From contig CAYPQD010000009.1 in NCBI GenBank assembly GCA_964412785.1, positions 8,301-72,300 on the forward strand: a DNA stretch of 64,000 bases, in the 5' to 3' direction. The notes under the pieces are model-generated. The model searched no databases and had not been told where the DNA came from. It worked only from the letters and a program-made list of their open reading frames with translations. This document shows positions 44,019 through 51,500 of the stretch, in pieces. Within the stretch, counting starts at the first letter, position 1. Each line of letters begins with the position of its first letter. The position numbers and the translations under genes were made by a program. The stretch is from UBA5336 sp964412785 (GTDB lineage: Bacteria > Pseudomonadota > Alphaproteobacteria > Caulobacterales > Hyphomonadaceae).

Positions 44019-44927
44019 ATGAAGCGCGTCGCGGTGATCTATGGCGGCTGGTCGTCGGAGCGTGAGATTTCGCTCTCCTCCGGCACCCAGATGGCGCGCG
44101 CCGCCCGCGCGGCCGGCTATGACGTGGTCGAGATTGACGCCACGCGCGACCTTGCCAGCCAGCTTCGCGATGCCGCGCCCGACGTGGTGCTGAACGGCCT
44201 GCACGGCCCCTGGGGCGAGGATGGCTGCGTGCAGGGCCTGCTGGAGGTCATGGGCCTTGCCTACAGCCATTCCGGCGTCGCGGCCTCCGCCGTGGCGATG
44301 GACAAGCGCAAGGCGAAGGCGGTCTATGCCCAGCATGGCATGGACATCGCCAGGGATGTCGCGGTCACCCGCGCGGAGGCGGCCGCCGCCCACCCGCTCG
44401 CGCCGCCCTATGTGATCAAGCCGGTGGCGGAGGGCTCGAGCTTCGGCGTCGTGATCGTGCGCGACGGGGCGAATGGTCCGGCCCGCCAGATCCTTCACGA
44501 CGACTGGGCCTATGGCGACCGCCTGATGGCGGAGGAATTCATCCCAGGGCGCGAGCTGTCAGTCGGCGTGATGGGCGATCGCGCCCTGGCGGTTACCGAG
44601 ATCACCACATTAAGGGAGTTTTACGACTTCGACGCGAAGTATGCGGCTGGTGGATCGCGCCATGTGGTGCCTGCCGACCTGCCCGATGCGATCACGCAGC
44701 GTGCGCTGGAGGAAAGCCTGAGGGCGCACCGGGCGCTTGGCTGTCGCGGCGTGACGCGATCGGATTTTCGCTTTGATGAGGAGGCCGACCGGCTCGTGAT
44801 CCTTGAGACGAACACCCAGCCCGGAATGACGCCGACCTCGCTCGTCCCCGAGCAGGCCGCCTGGCTCGGCATGCCGTTCGAGGACCTGGTTGCCTGGATG
44901 ATCGAGGACGCCTCATGCGACAGGTAA
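44019..44927 (+). CDS. ddl: D-alanine-D-alanine ligase
   Basis: Ddl makes the D-Ala-D-Ala dipeptide of the peptidoglycan stem, the target of beta-lactams and vancomycin. The 302-residue ATP-grasp enzyme starts KRVAVIYGGWSSEREISLSS; then come LHGPWGEDGCVQGLLE, YVIKPVAEGSSFGVVIV and EFIPGRELSVGVMG. The metal site is in LETNTQPGMT. ATG 44019 is used because the family begins there; the open frame extends upstream to 43791 without similarity. It overlaps ftsQ by 13 nt and is the first gene of a tight ddl-ftsQ-ftsA string. Confidence 0.95.
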   Translation: MKRVAVIYGGWSSEREISLSSGTQMARAARAAGYDVVEIDATRDLASQLRDAAPDVVLNGLHGPWGEDGCVQGLLEVMGLAYSHSGVAASAVAMDKRKAKAVYAQHGMDIARDVAVTRAEAAAAHPLAPPYVIKPVAEGSSFGVVIVRDGANGPARQILHDDWAYGDRLMAEEFIPGRELSVGVMGDRALAVTEITTLREFYDFDAKYAAGGSRHVVPADLPDAITQRALEESLRAHRALGCRGVTRSDFRFDEEADRLVILETNTQPGMTPTSLVPEQAAWLGMPFEDLVAWMIEDASCDR

Positions 44928-45724
44928 GGGATGACGAGGATTGTGTCGGGCGCGAACCGGTCAGCGTCACCTCTGTGCTGATGGGCCTGTCCATGGTGGC
45001 CGCGATCATTGTCACCGGCGCAGCCTGGATGGGAGGCTCGCTGTCGAAGATGGAGAGCCGCCTTGCCAATGGCGCCGACGCAACCGCCCGCGCGGTCGGC
45101 CTCGGCGTCGACCATGTGGCGATCGTCGGCCTCGACCATGACCCCGCGCTCCATGAGGCGGTGCGTGCCGCGGCGATGATCGAGCCTGGCGAGAACATGT
45201 TCCGCGCGGACCCTTATGTCATCCGCCGCCGTATCGAGGCGACCCGCAAGGTCGCCGGGGTGCGCGTGCACCGGCTGTGGCCTGACCAGGTGATGATCCT
45301 CGCCGATCCGGCCGAGCCGACGGCGCTTTGGAGCGATGGCCGGCGCTGGGCCGTGATCGATGGGCTTGGGCGTGAAATGCCAGGCGTTGACGCGGCCGAT
45401 CACCGGGGCCTTCCGCGGACGGCCGGTGCGGGGGGCCGCGAGGCGGCGCCTGCGCTTGCCGGTGTGCTGGCCGACTGGCCGGAGCTTGCCGCCGGAGTGC
45501 GCTATGCCGAGCGGGTCGCCGGAGACCGCTGGGACCTGCATCTGGCCACCGGCGCGCGCGTCCACCTGCCCGGCGACGCGCGCATGGCCGAGGCGCTGGC
45601 GCGCCTTGCGGCCCTCGCGGGGGGGCGGGCCTGGCAGAGCGCGGCGCTGACCGGCATCGACCTGCGCCATGGCGACCGGGTGTTCCTGACCCCGGCTGCG
45701 GAGGGCCCGCATGGCGACGCTTGA
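44915..45724 (+). CDS. ftsQ: Cell division protein FtsQ
   Basis: FtsQ is a bitopic inner-membrane divisome protein that links FtsB/FtsL to other components. The 269-residue protein has a short cytoplasmic tail, one transmembrane helix (about 17-40, SVLMGLSMVAAIIVTGAAW), a POTRA domain (about 65-140, VDHVAIVGLDHD to VRVHRLWPDQV), and the beta domain beginning with LWSDGRRWAVIDGLGREM. It overlaps ddl by 13 nt and ftsA by 14 nt, indicating coupled translation. The sequence between about 165 and 185 is rich in Gly/Ala and unconserved. Confidence 0.9.
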   Translation: MRQVRDDEDCVGREPVSVTSVLMGLSMVAAIIVTGAAWMGGSLSKMESRLANGADATARAVGLGVDHVAIVGLDHDPALHEAVRAAAMIEPGENMFRADPYVIRRRIEATRKVAGVRVHRLWPDQVMILADPAEPTALWSDGRRWAVIDGLGREMPGVDAADHRGLPRTAGAGGREAAPALAGVLADWPELAAGVRYAERVAGDRWDLHLATGARVHLPGDARMAEALARLAALAGGRAWQSAALTGIDLRHGDRVFLTPAAEGPHGDA

Positions 45725-47021
45725 GCACAAGCGCCAGGCGCGCTTCGGCGTGCGGCCAGGCGGCCTCGTCGCCGCGCTCGATATCGGCTGCTCGAAGATC
45801 ACCTGCCTGATCTGCGAGGTCGATCCGGCGGTGCCCGGGGAATTGCGCCTGCGCGCTGTCGGCAGCCAGCAGAGTCGCGGCTTCACCGGAACCGGCATCA
45901 GCGACCTTGAAGCGCTGGAACGGGCCGTAAGGCTGGCGGTCGAGGACGCCGAGCGCGGCGCCGGCGAGCGGATCGAGAAGGCCATCATCGGGCTGACAAG
46001 CCCCAAGGTGATGAGCCATGCCCTGTCGGCGCGCGTCGAGGTCGCCGGCCGGGAGATCAGTCGCAAGGACATCCACCGCGTCCAGGCTGCGGCGTTGTCG
46101 GCCCTGCCACGTGAGGCGGGCAAGGGTGGCGGGCGACGGGCGCTGAGCGCGTTTCCCGTCGGCTACACCGTCGATGACCAGCCCGGCGTGCGCCAGCCTG
46201 CGGGCATGCTCGCCCGCGCCCTTTCCGTCGACCTGCATGTCATCACCGCGCCGCTTTCGCTGATCGGAAACCTTGAGGAATGTCTCGCCCGTGCCCAGCT
46301 GCGCATCGACCAGATGGTGCCCTCGGCGCTGGCAAGCGGCCTCGGCACGCTGATCGAGGACGAGCGCGACAATGGCGCTGTGTGCATTGATCTCGGCGCC
46401 GGGGTGACCAGCGCCTGCGCCTTCATCAACCATTCGCCGGCCTGGCTCGCCCTGATACCCGTTGGCGGCAACCACGTCACCGCCGATATCGCCCAGGGCA
46501 TTGGCACGACCTTTGCGGCCGCCGAGCGACTGAAGACGATCCACGGCCATGCAGACCTCGCAAGCCCGGGCCTGCAGGAACGGATCGAGTGCCCGCGCCT
46601 CGGCGAGGACGGGCGCCTCAATGCCGCGCGGATGCCCCGCGCAGACCTTGTCCGCATCATTGTCCCGCGGCTTGAGGAGACGCTGGAGCTCGTCCGCCGC
46701 CGGGTCGAGACCTCGCCGATGGCCAGGCGAATGCCGAGACGGGTCGTCCTGACCGGGGGGGCAAGCCAGCTTCCGGGCCTGCGCGATCTCGCGTCGCGTG
46801 TGCTGGGCATGCCGGTTCGCCTCGGACGGCCACAGCTTGCTGAGAATTTAGGCGATGCGGCGGCTGATCCGGGTTTTTCCACCGCCGCCGGTCTGGTAAC
46901 GTATGGCGAGACGGGGCGTTCTGACGTGATACGGGCCGGGATCACGCAGGCAGGCAGCGGAGGGTCTTCTGCCGCGGGTAGGGTAAACCGGACGGTATCC
47001 TGGATCCGCGAAAATTTCTGA
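45711..47021 (+). CDS. ftsA: Cell division protein FtsA
   Basis: FtsA is the actin-like protein that anchors FtsZ to the membrane and recruits later divisome proteins. The 436-residue protein has the phosphate-1 motif AALDIGCSKITCLI, phosphate-2 CIDLGAGVTSACAF, and adenosine motif VVLTGGASQLPGL. The C-terminal SWIRENF is an amphipathic membrane-targeting helix. ATG 45711 has GGAGGG about 6 nt upstream, within ftsQ. The gene ends 100 bp before ftsZ, leaving room for a separate ftsZ promoter. Confidence 0.95.
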   Translation: MATLEHKRQARFGVRPGGLVAALDIGCSKITCLICEVDPAVPGELRLRAVGSQQSRGFTGTGISDLEALERAVRLAVEDAERGAGERIEKAIIGLTSPKVMSHALSARVEVAGREISRKDIHRVQAAALSALPREAGKGGGRRALSAFPVGYTVDDQPGVRQPAGMLARALSVDLHVITAPLSLIGNLEECLARAQLRIDQMVPSALASGLGTLIEDERDNGAVCIDLGAGVTSACAFINHSPAWLALIPVGGNHVTADIAQGIGTTFAAAERLKTIHGHADLASPGLQERIECPRLGEDGRLNAARMPRADLVRIIVPRLEETLELVRRRVETSPMARRMPRRVVLTGGASQLPGLRDLASRVLGMPVRLGRPQLAENLGDAAADPGFSTAAGLVTYGETGRSDVIRAGITQAGSGGSSAAGRVNRTVSWIRENF

Positions 47022-47037
47022 ACCGGATCGCATTCAC

Positions 47038-47052
47038 TTAACCGAGTTTTAG
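47038..47052 (+). promoter_or_regulatory. CtrA-like site before ftsZ
   Basis: TTAACCGAGTTTTAG has the form TTAA-N7-TTAG, one mismatch from the CtrA consensus TTAA-N7-TTAA. It lies 70 bp before the ftsZ start, in the position where CtrA represses ftsZ in Caulobacter. CtrA control is inferred from the family; I see no GANTC methylation site in the same 100 bp. Confidence 0.5.
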
Positions 47053-47121
47053 GTTGGAATGCGGAGGGTTGTTGCAGGAGACACTTGGCGTACCGGGTAG
47101 ATTTTTTTGGAAGGCAGGCTC

Positions 47122-48516
47122 ATGACTCAGGAACTCAAGCCACGCATTGTCGTTTGCGGGGTCGGCGGCGCCGGCGGCAATGCCGTTGACAACATGATCG
47201 CCGCTGAGCTGCGCGGCGTCGAGTTCGTGGTCGCCAATACCGACAGCCAGGCGCTCGCCCGGTCGAAATCGCCCAATTGTATCCAGCTTGGTCCGGAGAC
47301 AACTGCCGGGCTTGGCGCCGGCGCACGCCCAGACGTCGGCGCGGCGGCCGCCGAGGAGAGCCGCGAGGAAATCGCCGCCATTCTCGATGGCGCCCATATG
47401 GTTTTTGTCGCCGCAGGCATGGGTGGCGGCACCGGCACCGGCGCTGCCCCGGTGATCGCCCGCGCCGCCCATGAGCGCGGCATTCTCACCGTCGCTGTGG
47501 TCACCAAGCCCTTCGGCTTTGAGGGCTCTCGCCGGATGAAGATCGCCGAGGACGGTCTCGACAACATCCGCCGGACAGTCGACACGATGATCGTGGTGCC
47601 GAACCAGAACCTGTTCCGCATCGCCAATGAGCGCACCACCTTCGCCGACGCCTTCCGCATGGCCGATAATGTGCTCTATGCCGGCGTGCGCGGCATCACC
47701 GACCTCATGGTCATGCCCGGACTGATCAACCTCGATTTCGCCGACGTGCGTGCGATCATGTCGGGGATGGGCTCGGCCATGATGGGCATGGGCGAGGGCG
47801 AGGGCGAGGGCCGCGCCATGGAGGCAGCCCGCTCGGCTGTCGACAATCCGCTGCTCGACGATGTCACCCTGAACGGCGCCCGCGGCCTGCTGATCAATAT
47901 CACCGGCGGCTATGACATGACCCTGTTCGAGCTCGACGAGGCGGCAAACGAGATCCGCAGCCTGGTCGATCCGGACGCCAATATCATCCTCGGCTCGGCT
48001 TTTGATCCGGATCTGGAAGGCCGCATCCGCGTCTCGGTTGTCGCCACCGGCCTCGATGGGCGTAGCGATGAGGCGATCGCCGCGCGCCGCGCTGAGGTCG
48101 TGACGCTGGCGACCCTTGAGCCGGTTCCGGCAGACCTGCCTCGCGTGGTGGCCCCGGCCGGGGCGCGCGACAGCTTCGAGACCATCGAAAGCGATCCGCG
48201 CCCGGACTTCCGGGGACGGCCGCTGCCGCCGGCGCACATCGTCGCGCAGGAAGGCGAGGACCAGGTGACGGCGGACATGGCGCTCATGCGCCGGACAGCG
48301 GACGGCGAGCGCGACAGTGAGGCCGGCGATGGTGGCCATGCCGGTTTTGCCAATTTGTTCGGTTGGCGCCGTAATGCGCAGGAGCCCGGCGAGAGCGAGG
48401 GCGAACCGGCGCCGAGCGTCGTGATCTCCGGCCAGGACGACCATGCCGAGCCAACGCCGTTCGACGACGAGGACCTGGAAATCCCTGCCTTCCTGCGCCG
48501 CTCCGCCAACCACTAG
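47122..48516 (+). CDS. ftsZ: Cell division protein FtsZ
   Basis: FtsZ is the tubulin-like GTPase that forms the division ring. In this 464-residue protein the N-terminal GTPase domain has VGGAGGNAVDNMI and the tubulin signature GGGTGTGAAPVIA. The T7-loop region NLDFADVRAIMSGMG, with its catalytic Asp, follows. After about residue 320 comes a roughly 120-residue acidic linker, ending in the conserved FtsA-binding tail DEDLEIPAFLRR. ATG 47122 follows GGAAGGCAG; ATG 47107 is in frame but poorly spaced. A short Gly-Glu run (GMGEGEGEGR) follows the T7 loop. Confidence 0.97.
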   Translation: MTQELKPRIVVCGVGGAGGNAVDNMIAAELRGVEFVVANTDSQALARSKSPNCIQLGPETTAGLGAGARPDVGAAAAEESREEIAAILDGAHMVFVAAGMGGGTGTGAAPVIARAAHERGILTVAVVTKPFGFEGSRRMKIAEDGLDNIRRTVDTMIVVPNQNLFRIANERTTFADAFRMADNVLYAGVRGITDLMVMPGLINLDFADVRAIMSGMGSAMMGMGEGEGEGRAMEAARSAVDNPLLDDVTLNGARGLLINITGGYDMTLFELDEAANEIRSLVDPDANIILGSAFDPDLEGRIRVSVVATGLDGRSDEAIAARRAEVVTLATLEPVPADLPRVVAPAGARDSFETIESDPRPDFRGRPLPPAHIVAQEGEDQVTADMALMRRTADGERDSEAGDGGHAGFANLFGWRRNAQEPGESEGEPAPSVVISGQDDHAEPTPFDDEDLEIPAFLRRSANH

Positions 48517-48568
48517 AGCTCCATCGAGCCCGGCAGGGACCGGTTCGTGCCCGGACACGCCGCAGGAC

Positions 48569-48586
48569 ACGGACCTGGCGGTCCGT
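48569..48586 (+). other. Hairpin in the ftsZ-lpxC gap
   Basis: ACGGACC-TGGC-GGTCCGT is a perfect 7-bp stem with a 4-nt loop, 53 bp after ftsZ. It is followed by AACCCCCC rather than a T tract, so it is not a textbook intrinsic terminator; it might stabilise the ftsZ message or cause partial termination before lpxC. The remaining 295-bp gap contains AT-richer sequence near 48688-48765 that probably holds the lpxC promoter. Confidence 0.4.
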
Positions 48587-48811
48587 AACCCCCCATGACT
48601 GGCGGGGATGGGATGGAGGCCGGGAGCCGGCACGATCTGGCGCGATGGTCGGTGCGGGCAGATGCCGCAGCTGCTGACCGGACCTCTTGTAAAATACGCA
48701 TCAAACCATCGCCTTGGGCGTTTCCTTCCAAACTTGTCACAAACTGAAACACGAGGTGTGTTGTGCCGGCGGGCTCCAGCGAATTTATGGCGGAAGACGG
48801 AGGGCTTCCCT

Positions 48812-49729
48812 TTGAGTGGCGTTGGATACCAGCATACGATCTCGACTGAGGCGATCTGCGCCGGTGTGGGGGTTCACAGCGGCAAGCGGGCCCGCGTGGT
48901 CTTCAAGCCGGCTGCAGCGGGCAGCGGCATCCGTTTTCGCCGTACTGACCTCGGCGATGGACGCGATCCCTGGATTGCAGCGCATGGCGAGGCTGTCAGC
49001 GATGTCCGCCTTGGCACCACCCTCAGCAACATGAGCGGGGTCAGCGTCGCCGTCGTCGAGCATCTGCTTGCCGCTTGTTCCGGGATGGGCATCGACAATC
49101 TGGTGATCGAGATCGACGCCGGTGAGGTGCCGATCCTCGACGGGTCCGCCGCGATCTTCTGCGAACTGCTGCAATCGGCCGGCCCGAAGCGCCAGGCGGC
49201 ACTGCGCCGGCGCATCCGGATCCTTGAGACGGTTGAGGTTACCGATGGCGTGAAATGGGCGCGCCTCAGCCCTGTTGCGGGGGACGAGCTGACACTCAGG
49301 GCGCGCATCGATTTCGAAAGTCGCGTGATCGGCATTCAGGAAATGGCGATCCGGCTGACCCCCGGCCTGTTCGCCCGCGACGTGGCGTTTGCGCGCACCT
49401 TCGGTTTCGCACGCGATGTCGGGGCGTTGAAGGCGATGGGACTTGCCCGCGGTGGGTCGCTCGATAATGCCGTGGTGGTGGAAGGCGACGCCATCCTCAA
49501 TCCGGAGGGTCTGCGGGCGGACGATGAGTTCATCCGCCACAAGCTTCTGGATGCAATCGGTGACCTCGTGCTGGCGGGCGGGCCGATCGCCGGCGCGTAT
49601 GACGCGAACCAGCCCGGCCACGCCCTGAACAATGCACTGGTGCGCCGTCTCCTGCAGCGGAAAGAGGCCTGGTGTTGGGAAAGCGATATGCCGGCGGTCG
49701 ATGCCGGTGTGCTGGAAGCGCGCGCCTGA
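48812..49729 (+). CDS. lpxC: UDP-3-O-acyl-N-acetylglucosamine deacetylase
   Basis: LpxC is the zinc-dependent committed step of lipid A synthesis. The 305-residue protein begins near YQHTISTEAICAGVGVHSG. It has VEHLLAA with zinc ligand His84 and neighbouring Glu83, HKLLDAIGD with His243 and Asp247, and GHALNNALVRRL with His270, completing the active site. The start is TTG 48812: GGAGGG at 48799-48804 sits 7 nt upstream and the length then matches the family, whereas the ATG at 48608 adds 68 unrelated residues and the nearby ATG 48786 is out of frame. A rare start codon may keep LpxC levels low. A dispersed repeat begins 9 nt after its stop codon. Confidence 0.92.
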   Translation: MSGVGYQHTISTEAICAGVGVHSGKRARVVFKPAAAGSGIRFRRTDLGDGRDPWIAAHGEAVSDVRLGTTLSNMSGVSVAVVEHLLAACSGMGIDNLVIEIDAGEVPILDGSAAIFCELLQSAGPKRQAALRRRIRILETVEVTDGVKWARLSPVAGDELTLRARIDFESRVIGIQEMAIRLTPGLFARDVAFARTFGFARDVGALKAMGLARGGSLDNAVVVEGDAILNPEGLRADDEFIRHKLLDAIGDLVLAGGPIAGAYDANQPGHALNNALVRRLLQRKEAWCWESDMPAVDAGVLEARA

Positions 49730-49737
49730 CGCGGCTC

Positions 49738-49843
49738 ATGCCAATGGGCGCGGATGAACACTGATCCGCGGCCCCGGCGCATAAGCGCCGACGCGCTTGC
49801 CCTGCACTGCAAGGGATCGGTTCCGATCCATGCAGCTTGGTAT
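49738..49843. repeat. Dispersed palindromic element, copy 3 (best preserved)
   Basis: This 106-bp element is bounded by ATGCCAA (49738-49744) and TTGGTAT (49837-49843). It contains three stem-loops: CGCGGAT/ATCCGCG, CGGCGC-ATAA-GCGCCG, and GGATCGG-TT-CCGATCC. It is inverted relative to copy 1 at 2157-2272 and lies 9 nt after the lpxC stop, before the convergent XRE regulator gene. Its hairpins could also serve as a two-way transcription or mRNA 3' boundary. Confidence 0.85.
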
Positions 49844-49897
49844 CAGGCGTGGACGGCCGGTTCTGTCCAGATCCTGTGACACGCGCTGTCGGCGGGC

Positions 49898-50371
49898 TCA
49901 GGACGCCCTGTCATGCAAACCATGCCCATTGCCCCGGCCATTGCCAAGCGGGCTGATCCCACCCCCCGCCAGGAGGTCGGCGTCTGCCCCATCCCGCTCA
50001 GACAGCGCCCGCACGAGCGCCAGGACAATGCCCCGCAGGCGGTCGTCGCCCAGCCGGGTAAAGCCGCGCACCAGTTCGATGACCTGACGCGAAGAGGTCT
50101 CCATCCCGCCATCGGCCTCGTCCGGGCTCGCCGGGCCGGGGCTGTCGAAAAACCAGCCTACCGGTACCTGGAGGGTAAGCGCCATCTGGTAGAGCCGGCC
50201 GGCCGAAATCCGGTTCGCACCGGCCTCATATTTCTGGATCTGCTGATAGGAAATCCCGATCGCCTCGCCGAGCTGGTCCTGTGTCAGACCGAGCAGGACC
50301 CGTCGCCGGCGGATACGCTCGCCCACTTGCTGGTCGATTTCAGACGCATCCATGCGCTTTGCGGTCGCCAT
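49898..50371 (-). CDS. XRE-family transcriptional regulator
   Basis: This is a 157-residue DNA-binding protein. Residues about 15-70 form a Cro/CI-type helix-turn-helix (RIRRRRVLLGLTQDQLGEAI, then SYQQIQKYEAGANRISAGRL with the recognition helix). The sequence ISYQQIQKYE is typical of a broad alphaproteobacterial XRE group. The C-terminal half is variable, with a helical IELVRGFTRLGDDRLRGIVL segment that may dimerise. It lies between lpxC and bamD on the opposite strand and starts 243 bp from bamD, so it could sense or control envelope genes; that is inference. ATG 50371 is used; ATG 50353 is possible. Confidence 0.87.
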   Translation of the reverse strand: MATAKRMDASEIDQQVGERIRRRRVLLGLTQDQLGEAIGISYQQIQKYEAGANRISAGRLYQMALTLQVPVGWFFDSPGPASPDEADGGMETSSRQVIELVRGFTRLGDDRLRGIVLALVRALSERDGADADLLAGGGISPLGNGRGNGHGLHDRAS

Positions 50372-50614
50372 CAGGACCTGCCTTTCGCGTCGGCTCGCCC
50401 GGTCTGGCCAGGGCGGACGGGCAAACTTCGCTCAACAGCCTTTGACATTAGCCCGCCCTTTCCTTTGGGCAAGCGCCCTCTCCCATGGGCAAGCGCCGTT
50501 TCGCAGGCCCGTCGGCGCGGCAAGTGCAGCCGTGGACGGCCTCGACGCTTGGAACCCCCGGGCAATGGCTCTACAACACATCGCGTTGCCAGCCAGACCA
50601 GAAGGCCGCCCCAG

Positions 50615-51433
50615 ATGACATCGCGCCCGCTCGCCCCCGCCCTGATCGTTGCCGCCGGTGCCGTGGCCCTGACCGCTTGCAGCTTTCGCGAACGCGCCAG
50701 TGAACTGGCCTATGTCGAACGCCCGGTCGAGCAACTCTACAATGCCGCCGCAGAGGAACTCGATCAGCGCGATTATGCCGAGGCGATCCTCCTGTTCAAT
50801 GAAGTCGAGCGCCAGCACCCCTATTCGGAATGGGCGCGCCGTTCCATGCTGATGACCGCCTACGCCAACTACCGCGCCCGCGATTATGACGAGGCGATCA
50901 ATGTGGCCCAGCGCTATATCGGGCTGCACCCGGGCTCTGAGGACGTCGCCTACGCCTATCATATTATTGCGATGAGCCATTTCGAGCGGATCGCCGATGT
51001 CGGCCGCGACCAGGCGACCACAGAATATGCGCGCGATGCCCTGAATGACGTGATCCGGCGCTTCCCGGAGAGCGAGTACGCCAAGGATGCGCGGCTGAAG
51101 CTTGACATGGTGAACGACCAGCTTGCCGGAAAGGAAATGGAAATCGGTCGCTGGTACCTGCGCCGCAACCAGCATCTCGCAGCAATCAACCGCTTCCGCA
51201 CAGTGGTTGAGGACTACCAGACGACCACCCATACTCCCGAAGCACTGCATCGACTCGTTGAATCCTATCTCAGTCTCGGGCTGGATCAGGAAGCACAGAA
51301 TGTCGGCGCCGTGCTTGGCCACAACTTTCCTGACAGCGCCTGGTATTCCGACAGCTATGCCCTGCTGACTGGCCGCGGGCTCGAACCCGGCAGTGCTGGC
51401 GGGGACCGCAGCTGGCTATCTCGATTCTTCTGA
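50615..51433 (+). CDS. bamD: Outer membrane assembly lipoprotein BamD
   Basis: BamD is an essential partner of BamA in folding outer-membrane beta-barrel proteins. The 272-residue protein has a lipoprotein signal (ALIVAAGAVALTACSF, lipidation at Cys). Five TPR-like helical repeats follow, beginning YNAAAEELDQRDYAEAILLF; HPYSEWARRSMLMTAY is the hallmark second repeat. ATG 50615 is preceded by AAGG; the longer frame to 49913 crosses the XRE gene. The 243-bp upstream gap contains GGGCAAGCGCC twice (near 50463 and 50486) but no clear promoter. Its stop is followed by SOS boxes for recN. Confidence 0.93.
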   Translation: MTSRPLAPALIVAAGAVALTACSFRERASELAYVERPVEQLYNAAAEELDQRDYAEAILLFNEVERQHPYSEWARRSMLMTAYANYRARDYDEAINVAQRYIGLHPGSEDVAYAYHIIAMSHFERIADVGRDQATTEYARDALNDVIRRFPESEYAKDARLKLDMVNDQLAGKEMEIGRWYLRRNQHLAAINRFRTVVEDYQTTTHTPEALHRLVESYLSLGLDQEAQNVGAVLGHNFPDSAWYSDSYALLTGRGLEPGSAGGDRSWLSRFF

Positions 51434-51454
51434 GGACCATCGGCCGCGCGACCG

Positions 51455-51469
51455 GAACGCGGAGTGAAC
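51455..51469 (+). promoter_or_regulatory. LexA (SOS) box 1 upstream of recN
   Basis: GAACGCGGAGTGAAC is an exact GAAC-N7-GAAC site, the reverse-complement form of the alphaproteobacterial LexA box. It lies 46 bp before the recN start and 22 bp after bamD, so recN should be induced by DNA damage independently of bamD. Confidence 0.8.
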
Positions 51470-51478
51470 AAATCGCTT

Positions 51479-51493
51479 GTTCTGTGTGTGTTC
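51479..51493 (+). promoter_or_regulatory. LexA (SOS) box 2 upstream of recN
   Basis: GTTCTGTGTGTGTTC is an exact GTTC-N7-GTTC site, in opposite orientation to box 1 with 9 bp between them. It ends 7 bp before the recN start codon used here, so bound LexA would block the promoter or ribosome-binding region. Confidence 0.8.
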
Positions 51494-51500
51494 CCGTGGT

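Noticed and set aside
47038..48633. 531-codon open frame antisense to ftsZ
   Set aside because: FtsZ on the sense strand is certain, and the antisense product resembles no protein family.
50463..50500. GGGCAAGCGCC direct repeats before bamD as a regulator site
   Set aside because: Two 11-bp GC-rich copies are weak evidence in such DNA and show no symmetry.
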